Shown here one piece after another: positions 45,501 to 55,341 of a stretch of 64,000 nucleotides of DNA; position 1 is the stretch's first letter, and every line of letters starts with the position of its first letter. The position numbers and the translations under genes were made by a program. The notes beneath the pieces are model-generated. The model did no database searches and had not been told where the DNA came from. It worked only from the letters and a program-made list of their open reading frames with translations. This DNA comes from Hyphobacterium sp. CCMP332 (GTDB taxonomy: Bacteria > Bacteroidota > Bacteroidia > Cytophagales > CCMP332), in the NCBI GenBank assembly GCA_014323545.1, contig CP058647.1, forward strand, positions 124,001 through 188,000. Reading direction: 5' to 3'.

Positions 45501-48041
45501 TCAGGAGGCGTTGGAAATATTTATGTAACATTGGAAAAGGGCGATAAAATACTTAAACAATTCTGGGTTAAAGCAGAAAAAGAAAGTACTCAGTTTAGTT
45601 TTGAGGCCAGTAAAGAAATGGCCCCTAATGTTTATGTATCAGCGACATTAATTCAACCCCATGCTCAAAAGGAAAACAGTTTGCCAATTCGAGTTTATGG
45701 TGTTATTCCGGTATATGTTAATGATCCAAATACTCATGTTAGTCCGGAAATCAAGGCACCAAAGGAAATCCGTCCGGAAAGTACTTTCAGCCTGGAAGTA
45801 AGTGAAAAAGATGGAAAAGCAATGGCCTATACAGTGGCTGTGGTGGATGAGGGTTTGCTGTCACTTACAAGATTTAAAACGCCGAATCCCTGGAAAACTT
45901 TTTACAGCAAGGAGGCTTTAAAAGTAAGGACATGGGATTTGTATCAATATGTAATGAGTGCAAAGACCGGTAAATTAATTCCACTTTTAGCCGTCGGGGG
46001 CGATGAAGCCTTAAAAATTGAAAATGAACAAGAAGAAGCACAGCGATTCAAGGCCGTAGTTAAATATTTAGGCCCTTTCTATCTGAAAGAAGGAAAAAGC
46101 ATGCGACATGAAATTAATATTCCCAACTATATCGGCGCACTTCGCGTCATGGTTGTCGCGGGATATGATGGCGCTTATGGTGCGGAAGAAAAAGAAGTTT
46201 TGGTAAAACAACCTCTAATGGTCATGTCTACTTTACCCAGGGTACTTGGGCCTTCTGAAAAAATACGCGTGCCAGTTAATGTAATATCCATGATTGACAA
46301 TACCCAAAATATAAAAGTGAAGGTTACATCCAATGATATGTTAAAGGTAATCGGACCGGATACCCGGGAATTAAAAATCGAAAAAGCGGGGGAAGAAACC
46401 GTTTATTTTGAATATAAAGTAGCCCGGCGTCTTGGTAAAGCTACATTCCGGGTGGATGTGAGTTCCGGGAAAAACAAGGCCTTTGAAGAACTGGAACTAA
46501 ATGTCAGAGCTCCAAACCCTCATATATCATCGGTAAAGTCTAATGCAGTAGAATCCGGAAGCAATTGGGAACTGAATTATGAAGCCATTGGAATAAATGG
46601 TTCAAATTCCGCCACTTTCAGCGTTTCTAAAATACCGGACATCGCATTAAAAAAACAACTGGATTATCTCATTAAATATCCTCACGGATGTATTGAGCAA
46701 ACCACTTCTTCGGCTTTTCCTCAACTGTTTTTGTCACAACTGGTAGAGCTAAGTGCTATTCAAAAAGAGGAAATTCAAAGAAATGTTTTAGCAGCCATTA
46801 ATCGTTTTCGAAAATTTCAAACTCAGGAAGGGGGAATGTCCTATTGGCCGGGGAATTCAAATTATATTTCAGAATGGGGGACCAATTACGCCGGTCATTT
46901 CTTATTAGAAGCCAAAGAAAAAGGATATGATATGCCTCCGGGAATTCTCAGCCAATGGATCAAATTTCAGAAAACAGCCGCTTCAAACTGGACCAGGGCA
47001 CGCTATGATCAATACGGAAGATACGGCGGCGATCTTACTCAAGCGTATCGTCTTTTCACACTTGCATTGGCCGGACAGCCTGATATTGGTGCAATGAATC
47101 GATTAAAAAATGACACCAGGCTTTCTAATACAGGCGCATGGAGATTAAGCGCAGCCTATGCAATTCTAGGAAGAGAAGAAGCTGCGAAACAATTGGCCGA
47201 GCGTGAAATTATAATTAGTCCTTACCGGGAAACGGGTTACACTTATGGATCAAATCTTAGGGATCAGGCGATGATAATTGAGACAATGGCCTATTTAAAA
47301 GAAAACGCCCGCGGTGCAGAGCTCATTCGCGATTTGGCCAAAGAACTCAAAAAAGGTTGGCATAGTACGCAAACTCGCGCCTATGCTTTGTTGGCAATTT
47401 CAAAGTTTATCTCCGGCGATGATTTTCCCGGAGAGATTTCTGTAAGTCTCAAAATAAATGGCAAGAATTATTCGGTTAATACGAATGTGCCCATTTACCA
47501 ATTGGAACTTTCCGAAAAAGATTTGAATTCCGGAAGCATTGAGTTTCAAAACAACTCATCCCAATTGTTATTTGTTAATTTCATTCAGTCGGGCATTCCA
47601 CTGGAAATAGACCAAAAGGCCATTAGGGATGATCTCAATATGGAGATCAATTATTATACAATGGATAACAGGCCATTGGATGTGCGGAAAATCAAACAGG
47701 GCCAGGATTTTAAAGCAGAAATAAAAATTAAGCATCCGGGCATTAGGTCTTCTTATCAGGAGGTGGCTTTAAATCAGATTTTTCCAAGTGGTTGGCAGAT
47801 CATCAATACACGTCTGAATGAGGAAAGCGCTTCTAATAAGAATTATAATTATCAGGACATTCGGGATGATAGAATCTATACCTATTTTGATCTGGATAAA
47901 AATAAAACAGTTTATTTTGAAGTATTGCTAAATGCCAGTTTTTGTGGTGAATTTTATCAACCCGGAGTTTTTTGTGCTCCAATGTACGATGAAAGCATTC
48001 AGGCATTGGATCCCGGCCAATGGGTAGAGGTAATCCCTTAA
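42507..48041 (+). CDS. Alpha-2-macroglobulin family lipoprotein
   Basis: Very large exported protein of 1844 residues with a lipoprotein signal peptide (lipobox LISC). It has the bacterial alpha-2-macroglobulin layout: N-terminal Ig-like MG domains, a long middle with GERDVWRPGDTLHLTFML (MG2 region), the ANTH-like AYTVAVVDEGLLSLTRFKTPNPW segment, and the thioester domain with C1395 and Q1398 in HGCIEQTTSSAFPQL, so the thioester is intact. Such proteins are thought to trap foreign proteases that damage the envelope. It lies 6 nt before a PBP1C gene; this pair is known to be conserved, linking protease trapping with wall repair. Confidence 0.93.
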   Translation: MKPPIYNSLRQFILLILCFLALISCRKSESDKHLIVDAGFGDYVSAFSSGIVSSRSNVKIVLAQPVSNIREGQILKEGIITLKPSVDGQAVWLDNQSIEFRPTNKLRSGETYKVEFKLSEIMEVEEKFETMTFAFTVIRQNLYVSIDKLKTADINDLTKQEMYGTLRTNDIALNAEIEKCLSASQGNSKLIINWIHQKDSKIHKFIIINIERGNSESFVKLKWNGEALGIDTKSQKEQRIPPLGEFTLMQISTQREPGLHFSITLSDPIKQNQDLTGLVYLKSGKNLRLKIEENEIKAFPLNDLSNTETIVIDKSIENSLGHQLQETYERIVEFKLVEPAVELIGDGVIMPSSGNITFPFKAVNLKAINLRIIQIYEDNVPQFMQENQIDGSNQLARVGNLVYDGTIDLISEEPIDYSIWNNFSIDLSNLIQPQAGTIYRIMISYERYQSLYPCSSEEEIKPMKKNKLNFVDGRSYFSPNDWYEGYIDWDEKDNPCSESYYRYYSRAISANIIASNLGILAKESSENHFNVVVTDLRNSDAISGTQIIALDYQNQEVGEAKTNSDGLAQFKTTRKPYLLLAKKGDQKGYLRVDNGSALSVSLFEVGGDDIKKGIKGFIYGERDVWRPGDTLHLTFMLEDKLNALPETHPIVLEMYDPKGKLYEKQVKNKGVKGLYYFKIKTAQSDITGNWQVRIMVGNSTFYKYCKLETIKPNRLKIDFNFDKILHSNKTIKTRLNAKWLYGLPGANLKAEVEYNLANLKTTFEGYENYQFDDRSKRFYDADVDEVSGTTNTLGDLDFTFPVQKPYNAPGMLQLKFRTKVFEPGGDFSQDFLSIPYSPYRSYVGLKVDAGQNWMNALNTEEEQAISLASVDEHGNPVNSRVKLKVYKLGWRWWWEGNGSDELTQYINAYDKELIKEDLIEISNGKSAYGLKFDKPDWGRMLIVIEDIVSGHSASQLVYADFPGWWSSDGSGSEAASMLAIEAGKTKYDVGEKIDVSVPSGGVGNIYVTLEKGDKILKQFWVKAEKESTQFSFEASKEMAPNVYVSATLIQPHAQKENSLPIRVYGVIPVYVNDPNTHVSPEIKAPKEIRPESTFSLEVSEKDGKAMAYTVAVVDEGLLSLTRFKTPNPWKTFYSKEALKVRTWDLYQYVMSAKTGKLIPLLAVGGDEALKIENEQEEAQRFKAVVKYLGPFYLKEGKSMRHEINIPNYIGALRVMVVAGYDGAYGAEEKEVLVKQPLMVMSTLPRVLGPSEKIRVPVNVISMIDNTQNIKVKVTSNDMLKVIGPDTRELKIEKAGEETVYFEYKVARRLGKATFRVDVSSGKNKAFEELELNVRAPNPHISSVKSNAVESGSNWELNYEAIGINGSNSATFSVSKIPDIALKKQLDYLIKYPHGCIEQTTSSAFPQLFLSQLVELSAIQKEEIQRNVLAAINRFRKFQTQEGGMSYWPGNSNYISEWGTNYAGHFLLEAKEKGYDMPPGILSQWIKFQKTAASNWTRARYDQYGRYGGDLTQAYRLFTLALAGQPDIGAMNRLKNDTRLSNTGAWRLSAAYAILGREEAAKQLAEREIIISPYRETGYTYGSNLRDQAMIIETMAYLKENARGAELIRDLAKELKKGWHSTQTRAYALLAISKFISGDDFPGEISVSLKINGKNYSVNTNVPIYQLELSEKDLNSGSIEFQNNSSQLLFVNFIQSGIPLEIDQKAIRDDLNMEINYYTMDNRPLDVRKIKQGQDFKAEIKIKHPGIRSSYQEVALNQIFPSGWQIINTRLNEESASNKNYNYQDIRDDRIYTYFDLDKNKTVYFEVLLNASFCGEFYQPGVFCAPMYDESIQALDPGQWVEVIP

Positions 48042-48047
48042 TTTTAT

Positions 48048-50351
48048 ATGCCAAGGCTAAACAAGTACAAATATGGGTTGCTACTAATAGCAATAATGGC
48101 CTTGTGGGTCTATTTGAGCTTAGCCTCTCCCCTTTTCAATTCGCCAAGATCTACGCTATTGCTTGACAAAGATGGCGTATTATTATCGGCAAGGCTCGCG
48201 GAGGATGAACAGTGGCGTTTTCCGGCAATAGATTCCGTACCTAAAAAGCTTGAGGATTGTATCCTACTTTTTGAAGATGAATACTTCTATTTTCATCCGG
48301 GCATAAATCCTTTTTCTATCGCACGTGCTATCTGGCAAAATATCAATTCCGACAAGATAAAAAGCGGTGGCAGTACTTTGAGCATGCAGGTAATAAGACT
48401 ATCAAGAAACAACCCTCCTCGCTCCTATTCCGAAAAGTTATGGGAAATGTTTTTGGCCTTGCGTCTTGAACTTTCTTACAGCAAAAAGGAGATTTTAAAT
48501 CTTTATGCCAGCAATGCGCCTTATGGTGGAAATATAGTCGGGCTTGAAACTGCTTCCTGGCGTTATTTTAAAAGGGCACCTCAGGATTTGTCATATAGTG
48601 AATCTGCCATGCTGGCCGTTTTACCCAATTCTCCTTCCTCCATGCGGCCCGGTAAAAATCATTTAAACCTAAAACAAAAAAGAGACCGCTTGCTGAACAA
48701 AATGCTTCACAAAAAGCTCATCGACAGCCTGACCTATGAACTTTCAGTACTGGAGGATATTCCTCAAGCTGCCGGGGCACTGCCGAACAAAGCCTTTCAT
48801 TTATTGAATAAGGCAATTAGCGATGGACAAGGTGGAAAGCGCGTTAAAACAAGTTTGGATGGGCGAATTCAAACATTAGCAAATAAATCGCTAAGCAGAT
48901 ATGTGGAATTGCTAGAGCAAAATGAAATACACAATGCCTGTGCCATTATTGTTTCATTGGATGATCAAAAGATCCTGGCTTATGTTGGCAATTCCGCTAC
49001 TTCAAAAACACGTTCCCCATATGTCGATTTGATCCAGGCAGAAAGAAGTTCAGGCAGCATTCTTAAACCCATTCTTTATGGACGTGCCATAGAAAAAGGG
49101 TTGATCCATAGCAGTTCAATATTAAAAGATGTGCCCATCAGTATTAATCAGTTTTCCCCTAAAAATTTTGATGGGGAATTTGAAGGAGTTATTTCAGCAG
49201 ATCAGGCCTTATCTCGATCTCTCAATGTGCCTGCCACCCTCTTGCTCAAAGATTATGGGCTTGTGCCCTTTCACAATGATCTCAATCATTTTGGCTTTTC
49301 AAGCATTGACCGGCCGGTGGATGATTATGGACTCACACTAATACTGGGAGGCGCTGAAGTAAAGCTAATTGACCTGGCCCGTTATTATGCCTTTCAGGTT
49401 CAGGTACTCAAGGGTAATCAGAATTTTAAAAGTCTGGATTACCTTTTGCAAGCCCAAACAAAAAATGATACGCTCAAAGCCATCGAACCTGGAGCATGGT
49501 GGTTGGTAAGCGAAGCGCTGACAGAGGTACAGAGACCTGGGATTGATATGAATTGGAAAAATTATAGCAGTTCTAGAAAAATCGCCTGGAAAACAGGCAC
49601 AAGTCATGGTTTTCGCGATGCATGGGCTGTGGGTTATGATCGGAATTATTTAGTTGCCGTATGGGTGGGAAATGCCGATGGAGAAGGCCGGCCGGGTTTA
49701 ACAGGTGTTTCTGCTGCCGGACCACTACTATTTGAATTATTTCAGCTATTGCCAAAAGACGAGTGGTTCGACAAACCGGAATTTTCATTAAAAAAGCAAA
49801 AGCTCTGTGCCCTTTCCGGATATTTGCCCGGGCCAAACTGCCCCTCTGAAGAGCGGGAAATTCCCATCAATTCAAATTTTTTAAATCAATGTGTCAATCA
49901 TCAAAAAGTATTGCTCAATACAAAAAATGAATTGGTCTTTCGCGATTGCGCCAAGGGAGAAGTTCGCGACAGCAGTATTTTCAAACTTGATCCTGTTGCT
50001 GAATACTATTATCGCAAAAAACACAAAGGTTCATATTTTTCATTTGCGCTTTCTCCGGAATGCGACAAGCCAATTCAAAACAGTCTGGGCATCGTTTATC
50101 CTTTAGCCGATTCAAAACTGATCATTCCTGTCAATTTTGCCGGACAACTCGAGCAAGTCCTATTCAAAGCACATCACATTGAAGAAGACAAGGTATTGTT
50201 TTGGCATCTGGACGACAGCTATCAGGGCTCAACGCAATACAGACATGAAATGGCCCTTGCTCTTGAACCGGGTGAGCATAAGCTTTTAATAATGGATGAA
50301 AACGGCAATCGCGCAGATAGATATTTTAGGGTTTATGTCGATGCGCTTTGA
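48048..50351 (+). CDS. pbpC: Penicillin-binding protein 1C (transglycosylase/transpeptidase)
   Basis: Bifunctional peptidoglycan synthase of 767 residues. An N-terminal membrane anchor (about 8-27) is followed by the GT51 glycosyltransferase (ILLFEDEYFYFHPGINP, KSGGSTLSMQVIRL, EILNLYASNAPYGGNIVG) and the transpeptidase with S337 and K340 in SSGSILKP, SRSLNVPA (SxN) and KTGTSHGFRDAW (KTG), then the C-terminal PBP1C-type beta domain (about 690-767). It is cotranscribed with the alpha-2-macroglobulin gene 6 nt upstream. It likely repairs the wall where the envelope is breached. Confidence 0.94.
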   Translation: MPRLNKYKYGLLLIAIMALWVYLSLASPLFNSPRSTLLLDKDGVLLSARLAEDEQWRFPAIDSVPKKLEDCILLFEDEYFYFHPGINPFSIARAIWQNINSDKIKSGGSTLSMQVIRLSRNNPPRSYSEKLWEMFLALRLELSYSKKEILNLYASNAPYGGNIVGLETASWRYFKRAPQDLSYSESAMLAVLPNSPSSMRPGKNHLNLKQKRDRLLNKMLHKKLIDSLTYELSVLEDIPQAAGALPNKAFHLLNKAISDGQGGKRVKTSLDGRIQTLANKSLSRYVELLEQNEIHNACAIIVSLDDQKILAYVGNSATSKTRSPYVDLIQAERSSGSILKPILYGRAIEKGLIHSSSILKDVPISINQFSPKNFDGEFEGVISADQALSRSLNVPATLLLKDYGLVPFHNDLNHFGFSSIDRPVDDYGLTLILGGAEVKLIDLARYYAFQVQVLKGNQNFKSLDYLLQAQTKNDTLKAIEPGAWWLVSEALTEVQRPGIDMNWKNYSSSRKIAWKTGTSHGFRDAWAVGYDRNYLVAVWVGNADGEGRPGLTGVSAAGPLLFELFQLLPKDEWFDKPEFSLKKQKLCALSGYLPGPNCPSEEREIPINSNFLNQCVNHQKVLLNTKNELVFRDCAKGEVRDSSIFKLDPVAEYYYRKKHKGSYFSFALSPECDKPIQNSLGIVYPLADSKLIIPVNFAGQLEQVLFKAHHIEEDKVLFWHLDDSYQGSTQYRHEMALALEPGEHKLLIMDENGNRADRYFRVYVDAL

Positions 50352-50856
50352 TTCAAACTTGTTCTTATCGTTTAAGATTGTTTTGATTGCTTATTGGACC
50401 TATAAGCGGAGCTGATACTTATCAGCCGCAGCTGAGAAGCATCAGTTTTGGCCAAAATGCTACCTATAATTAATCATTCCAAGACGAACGAACCCGAAAG
50501 TCTCGTAGAGTACTTCGGGGAGGAAGTTCTTGGAATCTCTTTCCTGAAACTATTAAACAGTTTCAACAAGTTGACTAAAACAGCTATGGCAAAACTGATA
50601 TGGCAGGGATGATATTTAACTTCTTTGTCAATGAGCGTCTCTGTTAGATGACTCTGATGGCGGAAATATTATTGTGCAATGATCTAAGACTAAGAAGCCC
50701 GCTTAGACTAAGATTTGGTGTGTTTGTTCAATAATATTTTTATATTTAAAATTCTCATAGAGAAATATACTATTTGTCCCCTTTCATAATGAAGCGGATA
50801 ACAATTCAGTGATCATCCAAATCATACGAATTTGTTAAACCTAAACTGCTAAAGTT
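50352..50856. other. 505-nt intergenic region with repeat copy C
   Basis: After PBP1C comes a short perfect hairpin GCTGATA-CT-TATCAGC (50410-50425), then the 17-nt shared block AAAATGCTACCTATAAT (50454-50470), the repeat copy, and about 190 nt of AT-rich DNA leading to the T9SS gene at 50857. No gene or RNA recognised. Confidence 0.6.
50474..50666. repeat. Dispersed 195-bp repeat, copy C
   Basis: Full-length copy with the long hairpin (ATTCCAAGA ... TCTTGGAAT) and the right CGGAAA end. The second hairpin is weakened here (GAGCGTC versus GACTCTG). The minus-strand frame is open through to FVLE. It is preceded by the same 17-nt block as copy B. Confidence 0.8.
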
Positions 50857-53051
50857 ATGAAAAGCGCGTATCTTATATTTTTTTAATACTCACTCCTGTT
50901 TTTATTTCCGATGCTCATTCTCAAGACCCTGAAGAGGGTAGCGAACAGACTTGCTCAGGTAGTATTAAACTCTGGGATGAAAATGGCAATGAAGTTTTTG
51001 CTAATTCTGTTTGTTTAAATACTTGGGTACGAGTCGAATGGTCAAGAAACCTTTCTTGCTGCGGCTGTGACAATAATAATTCAAACTACGGAAGTGCAGG
51101 ACAATCAGTAAGCGGTACAAACATGTGGAGCGTTAGAGGTATTAATGAAATTTATGTAGGACCCACCTCTTCCGATCCAATCTCAAATCCTAATCACAGC
51201 TTAATTTATCAAATTTCAAATCCTCTAGTATATAGTGATTATTGGGGCAGTGGAGATCTGACACAAATTTGGGTAAAAATTAGACCTACTCAATCTGTGA
51301 ATATTGAAGTGCGCGGTAATTCTTGTGGTTTTTTAAATCAGTGTGATTTATTCTCATCACTAGATTTTTCATCTGGAGTTGAAGACAATGCTTCTTTGAA
51401 TATAACAGGTCCCAGCACAGTAATACCTTGCAGTAGCGGTGACTTAACATATACTTTAAATGGCAATTTCCAGCAAACCAACTCTAGTCAGTTCTACTTT
51501 TGGTGGACTTTGGGAAGTGGTTGGGAAATAAAATCAGGCCAGGGAACACAACAAGTTGTAATAAATAATAAAAACAAATCTGGTACACCGACGCTGCAAG
51601 TGCATGCATTCAAAAATTTTAATACTTGCAATCAAAGTTCCATTTATAGATCAGTTTCATTTACAAGAGATTTATCAAATTTGCCTGAGCCATCTGATAT
51701 TGTTGAGAGTTCATGGATTAATTTTCAGGGAATGCCATTTACTAATTTAAATCAACCACCTTATGACTGGTGTAAAAACCAAGGTTATCACATAATAGGT
51801 AGGGCTACAAATATTCCAAGTCATTCCGAGACTAGAGTTATTCATTCAGTAAGTTCACCTAATGGTAATGCAAAACTGGTTGATGATGGTTGGTACGATT
51901 ATAATATGAGAAGTTGGGACAGCAACCTTAGCGGATATGAGTTTGTTAATTCATTATCAGAATTGTTAAACACTGGGAACATTAATTCTGCTTATGCTAA
52001 TAACGACAAAGTTTCTGTTGCACCAATGGGTGAAACCGAGGTTGATGTTACAATTCAACTGGATTTTAATTGTCGGCTTTCATATACAACATACACAGAA
52101 AAATTTTACACTAAATCCAATCCTGCTATTCCTTACATAATTAAAGACAGTCAAGAACCGAATTGTTCCTCGAATGATATAACTTATAGAATTCAAAATC
52201 AAACTAGTGATATCATTAGTTATTCGTGGACATCTTCGACGCCTTCATCTACCCCAATAAATCATTTTGAGCCATTTTCTTCTTCGATTAATAATGAGAT
52301 AATATTCTTAGATGACTACTTGCCTAATACTAGTGGGAAACAGCCATCTGTACCTAATAGTGTTAATACTGTGAATATCAGTGCCACCGCAGAAAATGAT
52401 TGTTTCCTGACATCCTCAACTACAATATCCGTAGGGTTTAATAACTCAGCACAAACACCATCTATTTCTGCACCAGACTGTTATTATTTGGGGGGTGAAG
52501 AATTCCCCTATCTTAATGAAGTAAGAATCGACAATCCTCAACTCAATCTTGGTATAACTTATGGCTGGATCATTTCATATAAAAATCAAAGTGGAAATTC
52601 TGTAACCCTTAACCCTATTTTAGAAGATTTTGGAACTGTTTGTAAGTTTGATTTTGATGGAGATTACCCTTCTGAAGTTACTTTCATCTGCATAGCTAAT
52701 GACTGTCAAAATAATCCTACGGCTACCCTTACTCTAAATGATCTTTACGTAATTGAGAACCCTTCTATTGTTTGCACCAATGAATCTACAGAATCAAAAA
52801 AAGGATTCTTCAGCAATCACAATGAAATCACAATTTTTCCAAGTCCAGCTGATAATTTCTTTACAATAAGCACTGATCTTCCAGGTAAAAAAGAAATAAG
52901 AATTTACAATGTTACTGGCGAATTAGTAGAAGAAATGGAATTGGAATCAAATTTAATAAACGTGAGCTCTGAAAATTGGAAAGCTGGAAGTTACATAGTT
53001 CATATTAGTAATAATGATAATTCTTATGCTAAAAAATTGTTAATTAAATAA
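50857..53051 (+). CDS. T9SS-sorted, PKD-like secreted protein, frameshifted in the signal peptide (T7 run)
   Basis: ATG 50857 starts a signal peptide (MKSAYLIFF) that hits TAA inside a run of seven T (50878-50884). The adjacent frame, open from the run to 53051, continues it perfectly (LILTPVFISDAHSQDPEEGS) and has no start of its own until ATG 51123. With one more T the product would be about 731 residues. The mature protein has a Cys-rich start, Ig/PKD-like beta domains (GPSTVIPCSSGDLTYTLNGN; FYFWWTLGSGWEIKSGQGTQ) and a type A T9SS sorting domain (ITIFPSPADNFFTIS ... WKAGSYIVHIS). Without correction the long frame lacks an export signal. It precedes a T9SS gene by about 25 nt. Confidence 0.75.
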
Positions 53052-53076
53052 TTGAATTAGAGTTTATAAACTTCTG

Positions 53077-54900
53077 ATGAGAACAACAATATTATTTTTT
53101 ATAACTGCATTTGTCTCCTTCTTTGAATTAAATGCTCAAAACGAATCATTGACTTTTTTCAAGCTATCAGATTTCAAATCCAATATACTATTAGGTGAAA
53201 TGGATGACTATGGCAACGGTTATTATCTTGTAAATCACGTTGGAACTCTTAATTTTTTAAATGATTCAGTTGAAAATTCTAACTCTCCTTTTGCTGCAAC
53301 TACATTATGTAAAATTCGCCCAGATGGATTTCTTTACTGGCATAAACAAATAACTGGTATTGCAGGACCGAATGGTGTGAAAATTTTAGATGATGGTATT
53401 ATTATATTCGGATTGTTTCGAGATACGGTTACATGGGATGGACTTCAAATTATTGAATCATTTGAGATTAACTATCCCATAGATGATCAGTTCTTAGCCA
53501 AATTCAGTTTTGATGGTGATATTCAATTCTTAAATCCATTTTACGGTTCTATTAAAAGCATTGATCATGTTGTTAAGATCAATAATGAAGCAATAATAGT
53601 TGCAGAATTTGATAGTCTTGCTATTCTTGGTAATGATACCCTTTTCGAAAATATTAATTCTCAAATGGGTAACCATTCAGATGAATTCATAACTAAAATC
53701 GATTCCGATGGAAATTACCAATGGGCGATTGCATTAGGTTCATCAAGTTTTGAGGTTATAAATGATATGACTTATGATCCTGTGAATAATAGTATTTTAA
53801 TGTGGGGTTATTTTCAAGGCGTACCAGAAATAGCACCTTCAATTCCAGCAGGTAATCTTGTGTTTTTAGAATTTGATACTTCCGGAAATTTAACTAATTC
53901 CAGGACCTTTGATATTCCATTAACTCCCCCCTTTATTTCCTTTGGTTATAATTCTAAAGGTGAACTTCTTATCAGAGAATATAATGATAGCTCCGAAAAT
54001 TTATTTCCAGCGACTACAATTTATAACGGCCTAGAATATTTAGGTTTCTATAATTATTCTTTTGGGGGTTTTGCACCTCCAACTTCTGGTATTGCCTACG
54101 GTGCAAATTCAATAGCAAGCAGTAGCGACAAACTTATTTACGACGGCGATCTTTTTAGTGGTTTTTATAATCATCCACAAGGAATGATAATTGATAATAA
54201 TCAACCAATTTCAATGCCATATAGCATTACCTGCTTTGATAGTGATAGTATGAAGTTTATTTGGAACTTAGGAACTAATACACAATTGAAAGAAACTGAT
54301 CTGAATCAGGGAGTGCAACTCTTATATAATCAACTAATTGATTCCGTTACAATTCTTGATACTGCCAACATTGTTAAAACACCCTCACAAGATGAATTTT
54401 TGCTGGTATATATCAATGATTGTGATTATTTCAAGCCACAAGTCTCTGCTCAGCTTATAAATGATTCTATTTTTTTAGATACTGATGTTCTTGAAGTGAA
54501 ATGGTATCGCAATAACTCCATCATTCCAAACTTAAATGACAATAGAATTCGGCTTACTGGCAGTGGAAACTATTATGCTGTAGTCAACAATTATTTTGGA
54601 TGCGAATATGCGACAAATACATTGAATGTTGTAAGTGAGATTTTAAATAAAGAAACAGACATTTTTCTTAATGTTTATCCCAATCCATCCAAAGGAGTAA
54701 TCCATTTTGACCTTTCTAGTTTAAATCCAAAAGAAGAATTACAACTTCAAATCATCAATATTAATGGTAGAACGGTATTCAAGACTACCATAACAGATAA
54801 ATTCTCTACACTTGACATTTCTAGTTTACCCTCTGGTATCTATATCTATAATTTGAAGTCTGAAAACTATAGATTTAGAGGTAAAATTTTAAAAGAGTAG
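53077..54900 (+). CDS. T9SS-sorted secreted protein, paralogue 1
   Basis: Protein of 607 residues with a signal peptide (to about FFELNAQ) and strand-rich repeats resembling a propeller or SBBP-type fold (DDYGNGYYLVNHVGTL, TKIDSDGNYQWAIALGSSSFE, LEFDTSGNLTNSRTF). A short Ig-like region follows (VLEVKWYRNNSII ... YYAVVNNYFGCEYA) and then a type A T9SS sorting domain (NVYPNPSKGVIHFDLSSL ... LPSGIYIYNLKSENYRF). It is about 40% similar by eye to the gene at 55342, and the last 80 nt of the two are identical. Function unknown; surface or released. Confidence 0.82.
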   Translation: MRTTILFFITAFVSFFELNAQNESLTFFKLSDFKSNILLGEMDDYGNGYYLVNHVGTLNFLNDSVENSNSPFAATTLCKIRPDGFLYWHKQITGIAGPNGVKILDDGIIIFGLFRDTVTWDGLQIIESFEINYPIDDQFLAKFSFDGDIQFLNPFYGSIKSIDHVVKINNEAIIVAEFDSLAILGNDTLFENINSQMGNHSDEFITKIDSDGNYQWAIALGSSSFEVINDMTYDPVNNSILMWGYFQGVPEIAPSIPAGNLVFLEFDTSGNLTNSRTFDIPLTPPFISFGYNSKGELLIREYNDSSENLFPATTIYNGLEYLGFYNYSFGGFAPPTSGIAYGANSIASSSDKLIYDGDLFSGFYNHPQGMIIDNNQPISMPYSITCFDSDSMKFIWNLGTNTQLKETDLNQGVQLLYNQLIDSVTILDTANIVKTPSQDEFLLVYINDCDYFKPQVSAQLINDSIFLDTDVLEVKWYRNNSIIPNLNDNRIRLTGSGNYYAVVNNYFGCEYATNTLNVVSEILNKETDIFLNVYPNPSKGVIHFDLSSLNPKEELQLQIININGRTVFKTTITDKFSTLDISSLPSGIYIYNLKSENYRFRGKILKE

Positions 54901-54920
54901 AAAGTTACTTGCCCATTCTA

Positions 54921-55025
54921 CCCCACACCCGTCCTCGCCTGCCTACCATGCCTATGGTTATTTGCTTAACCTTCGCCAGCTAAACCCGCCTGCGGCGGGT
55001 AAACCCAACAGGCAGGGGTGTAAAC
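54921..55025. repeat. GC-rich hairpin module, copy 2
   Basis: Second copy of the module at 39047-39143: CCCCACAC, GTCCTCGCC, CTTCGCCAGCTAAACC, the same ACCCGCC-TGC-GGCGGGT hairpin and a closing ACAGGCAGGG. It is again placed directly before a copy of the 195-bp repeat. A weaker relative (CTGCCTGCCGATAGGC) precedes copy E near 57250. Confidence 0.6.
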
Positions 55026-55049
55026 TGACGGTGTAAATCTCACTTGATT

Positions 55050-55244
55050 CGTCATTCCAAGACGATCGAACCCGAAAGTCTCGTAGAGTACTTCGGGGAG
55101 AAAGTTCTTGGAATCTCTTTCCTGAAACTATTAAACAGTATCAATAAGTTGACTAAAATAGCTATGGCAAAACCGATATGGCATGGATGATATTTAGCTT
55201 TTTTGTCAATCAGCGTCTCTGTTAGATGACGCTGATGGCGGAAA
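55050..55244. repeat. Dispersed 195-bp repeat, copy D
   Basis: Full-length copy with both hairpins (ATTCCAAGA ... TCTTGGAAT and CAGCGTC ... GACGCTG). The minus-strand frame is open (ending LSGSIVLE). It fills much of the 441-nt gap between two paralogous T9SS genes, the remainder being the GC-rich module and about 95 nt of leader. Confidence 0.8.
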
Positions 55245-55341
55245 AAATTTACCAAATGGTCAATACATTTTGAATGTAAAGACAGAAAGTAACATCATCA
55301 ATAAAAAAATCGTTAAACAGTAATAATTTTATGTAAGGTAT

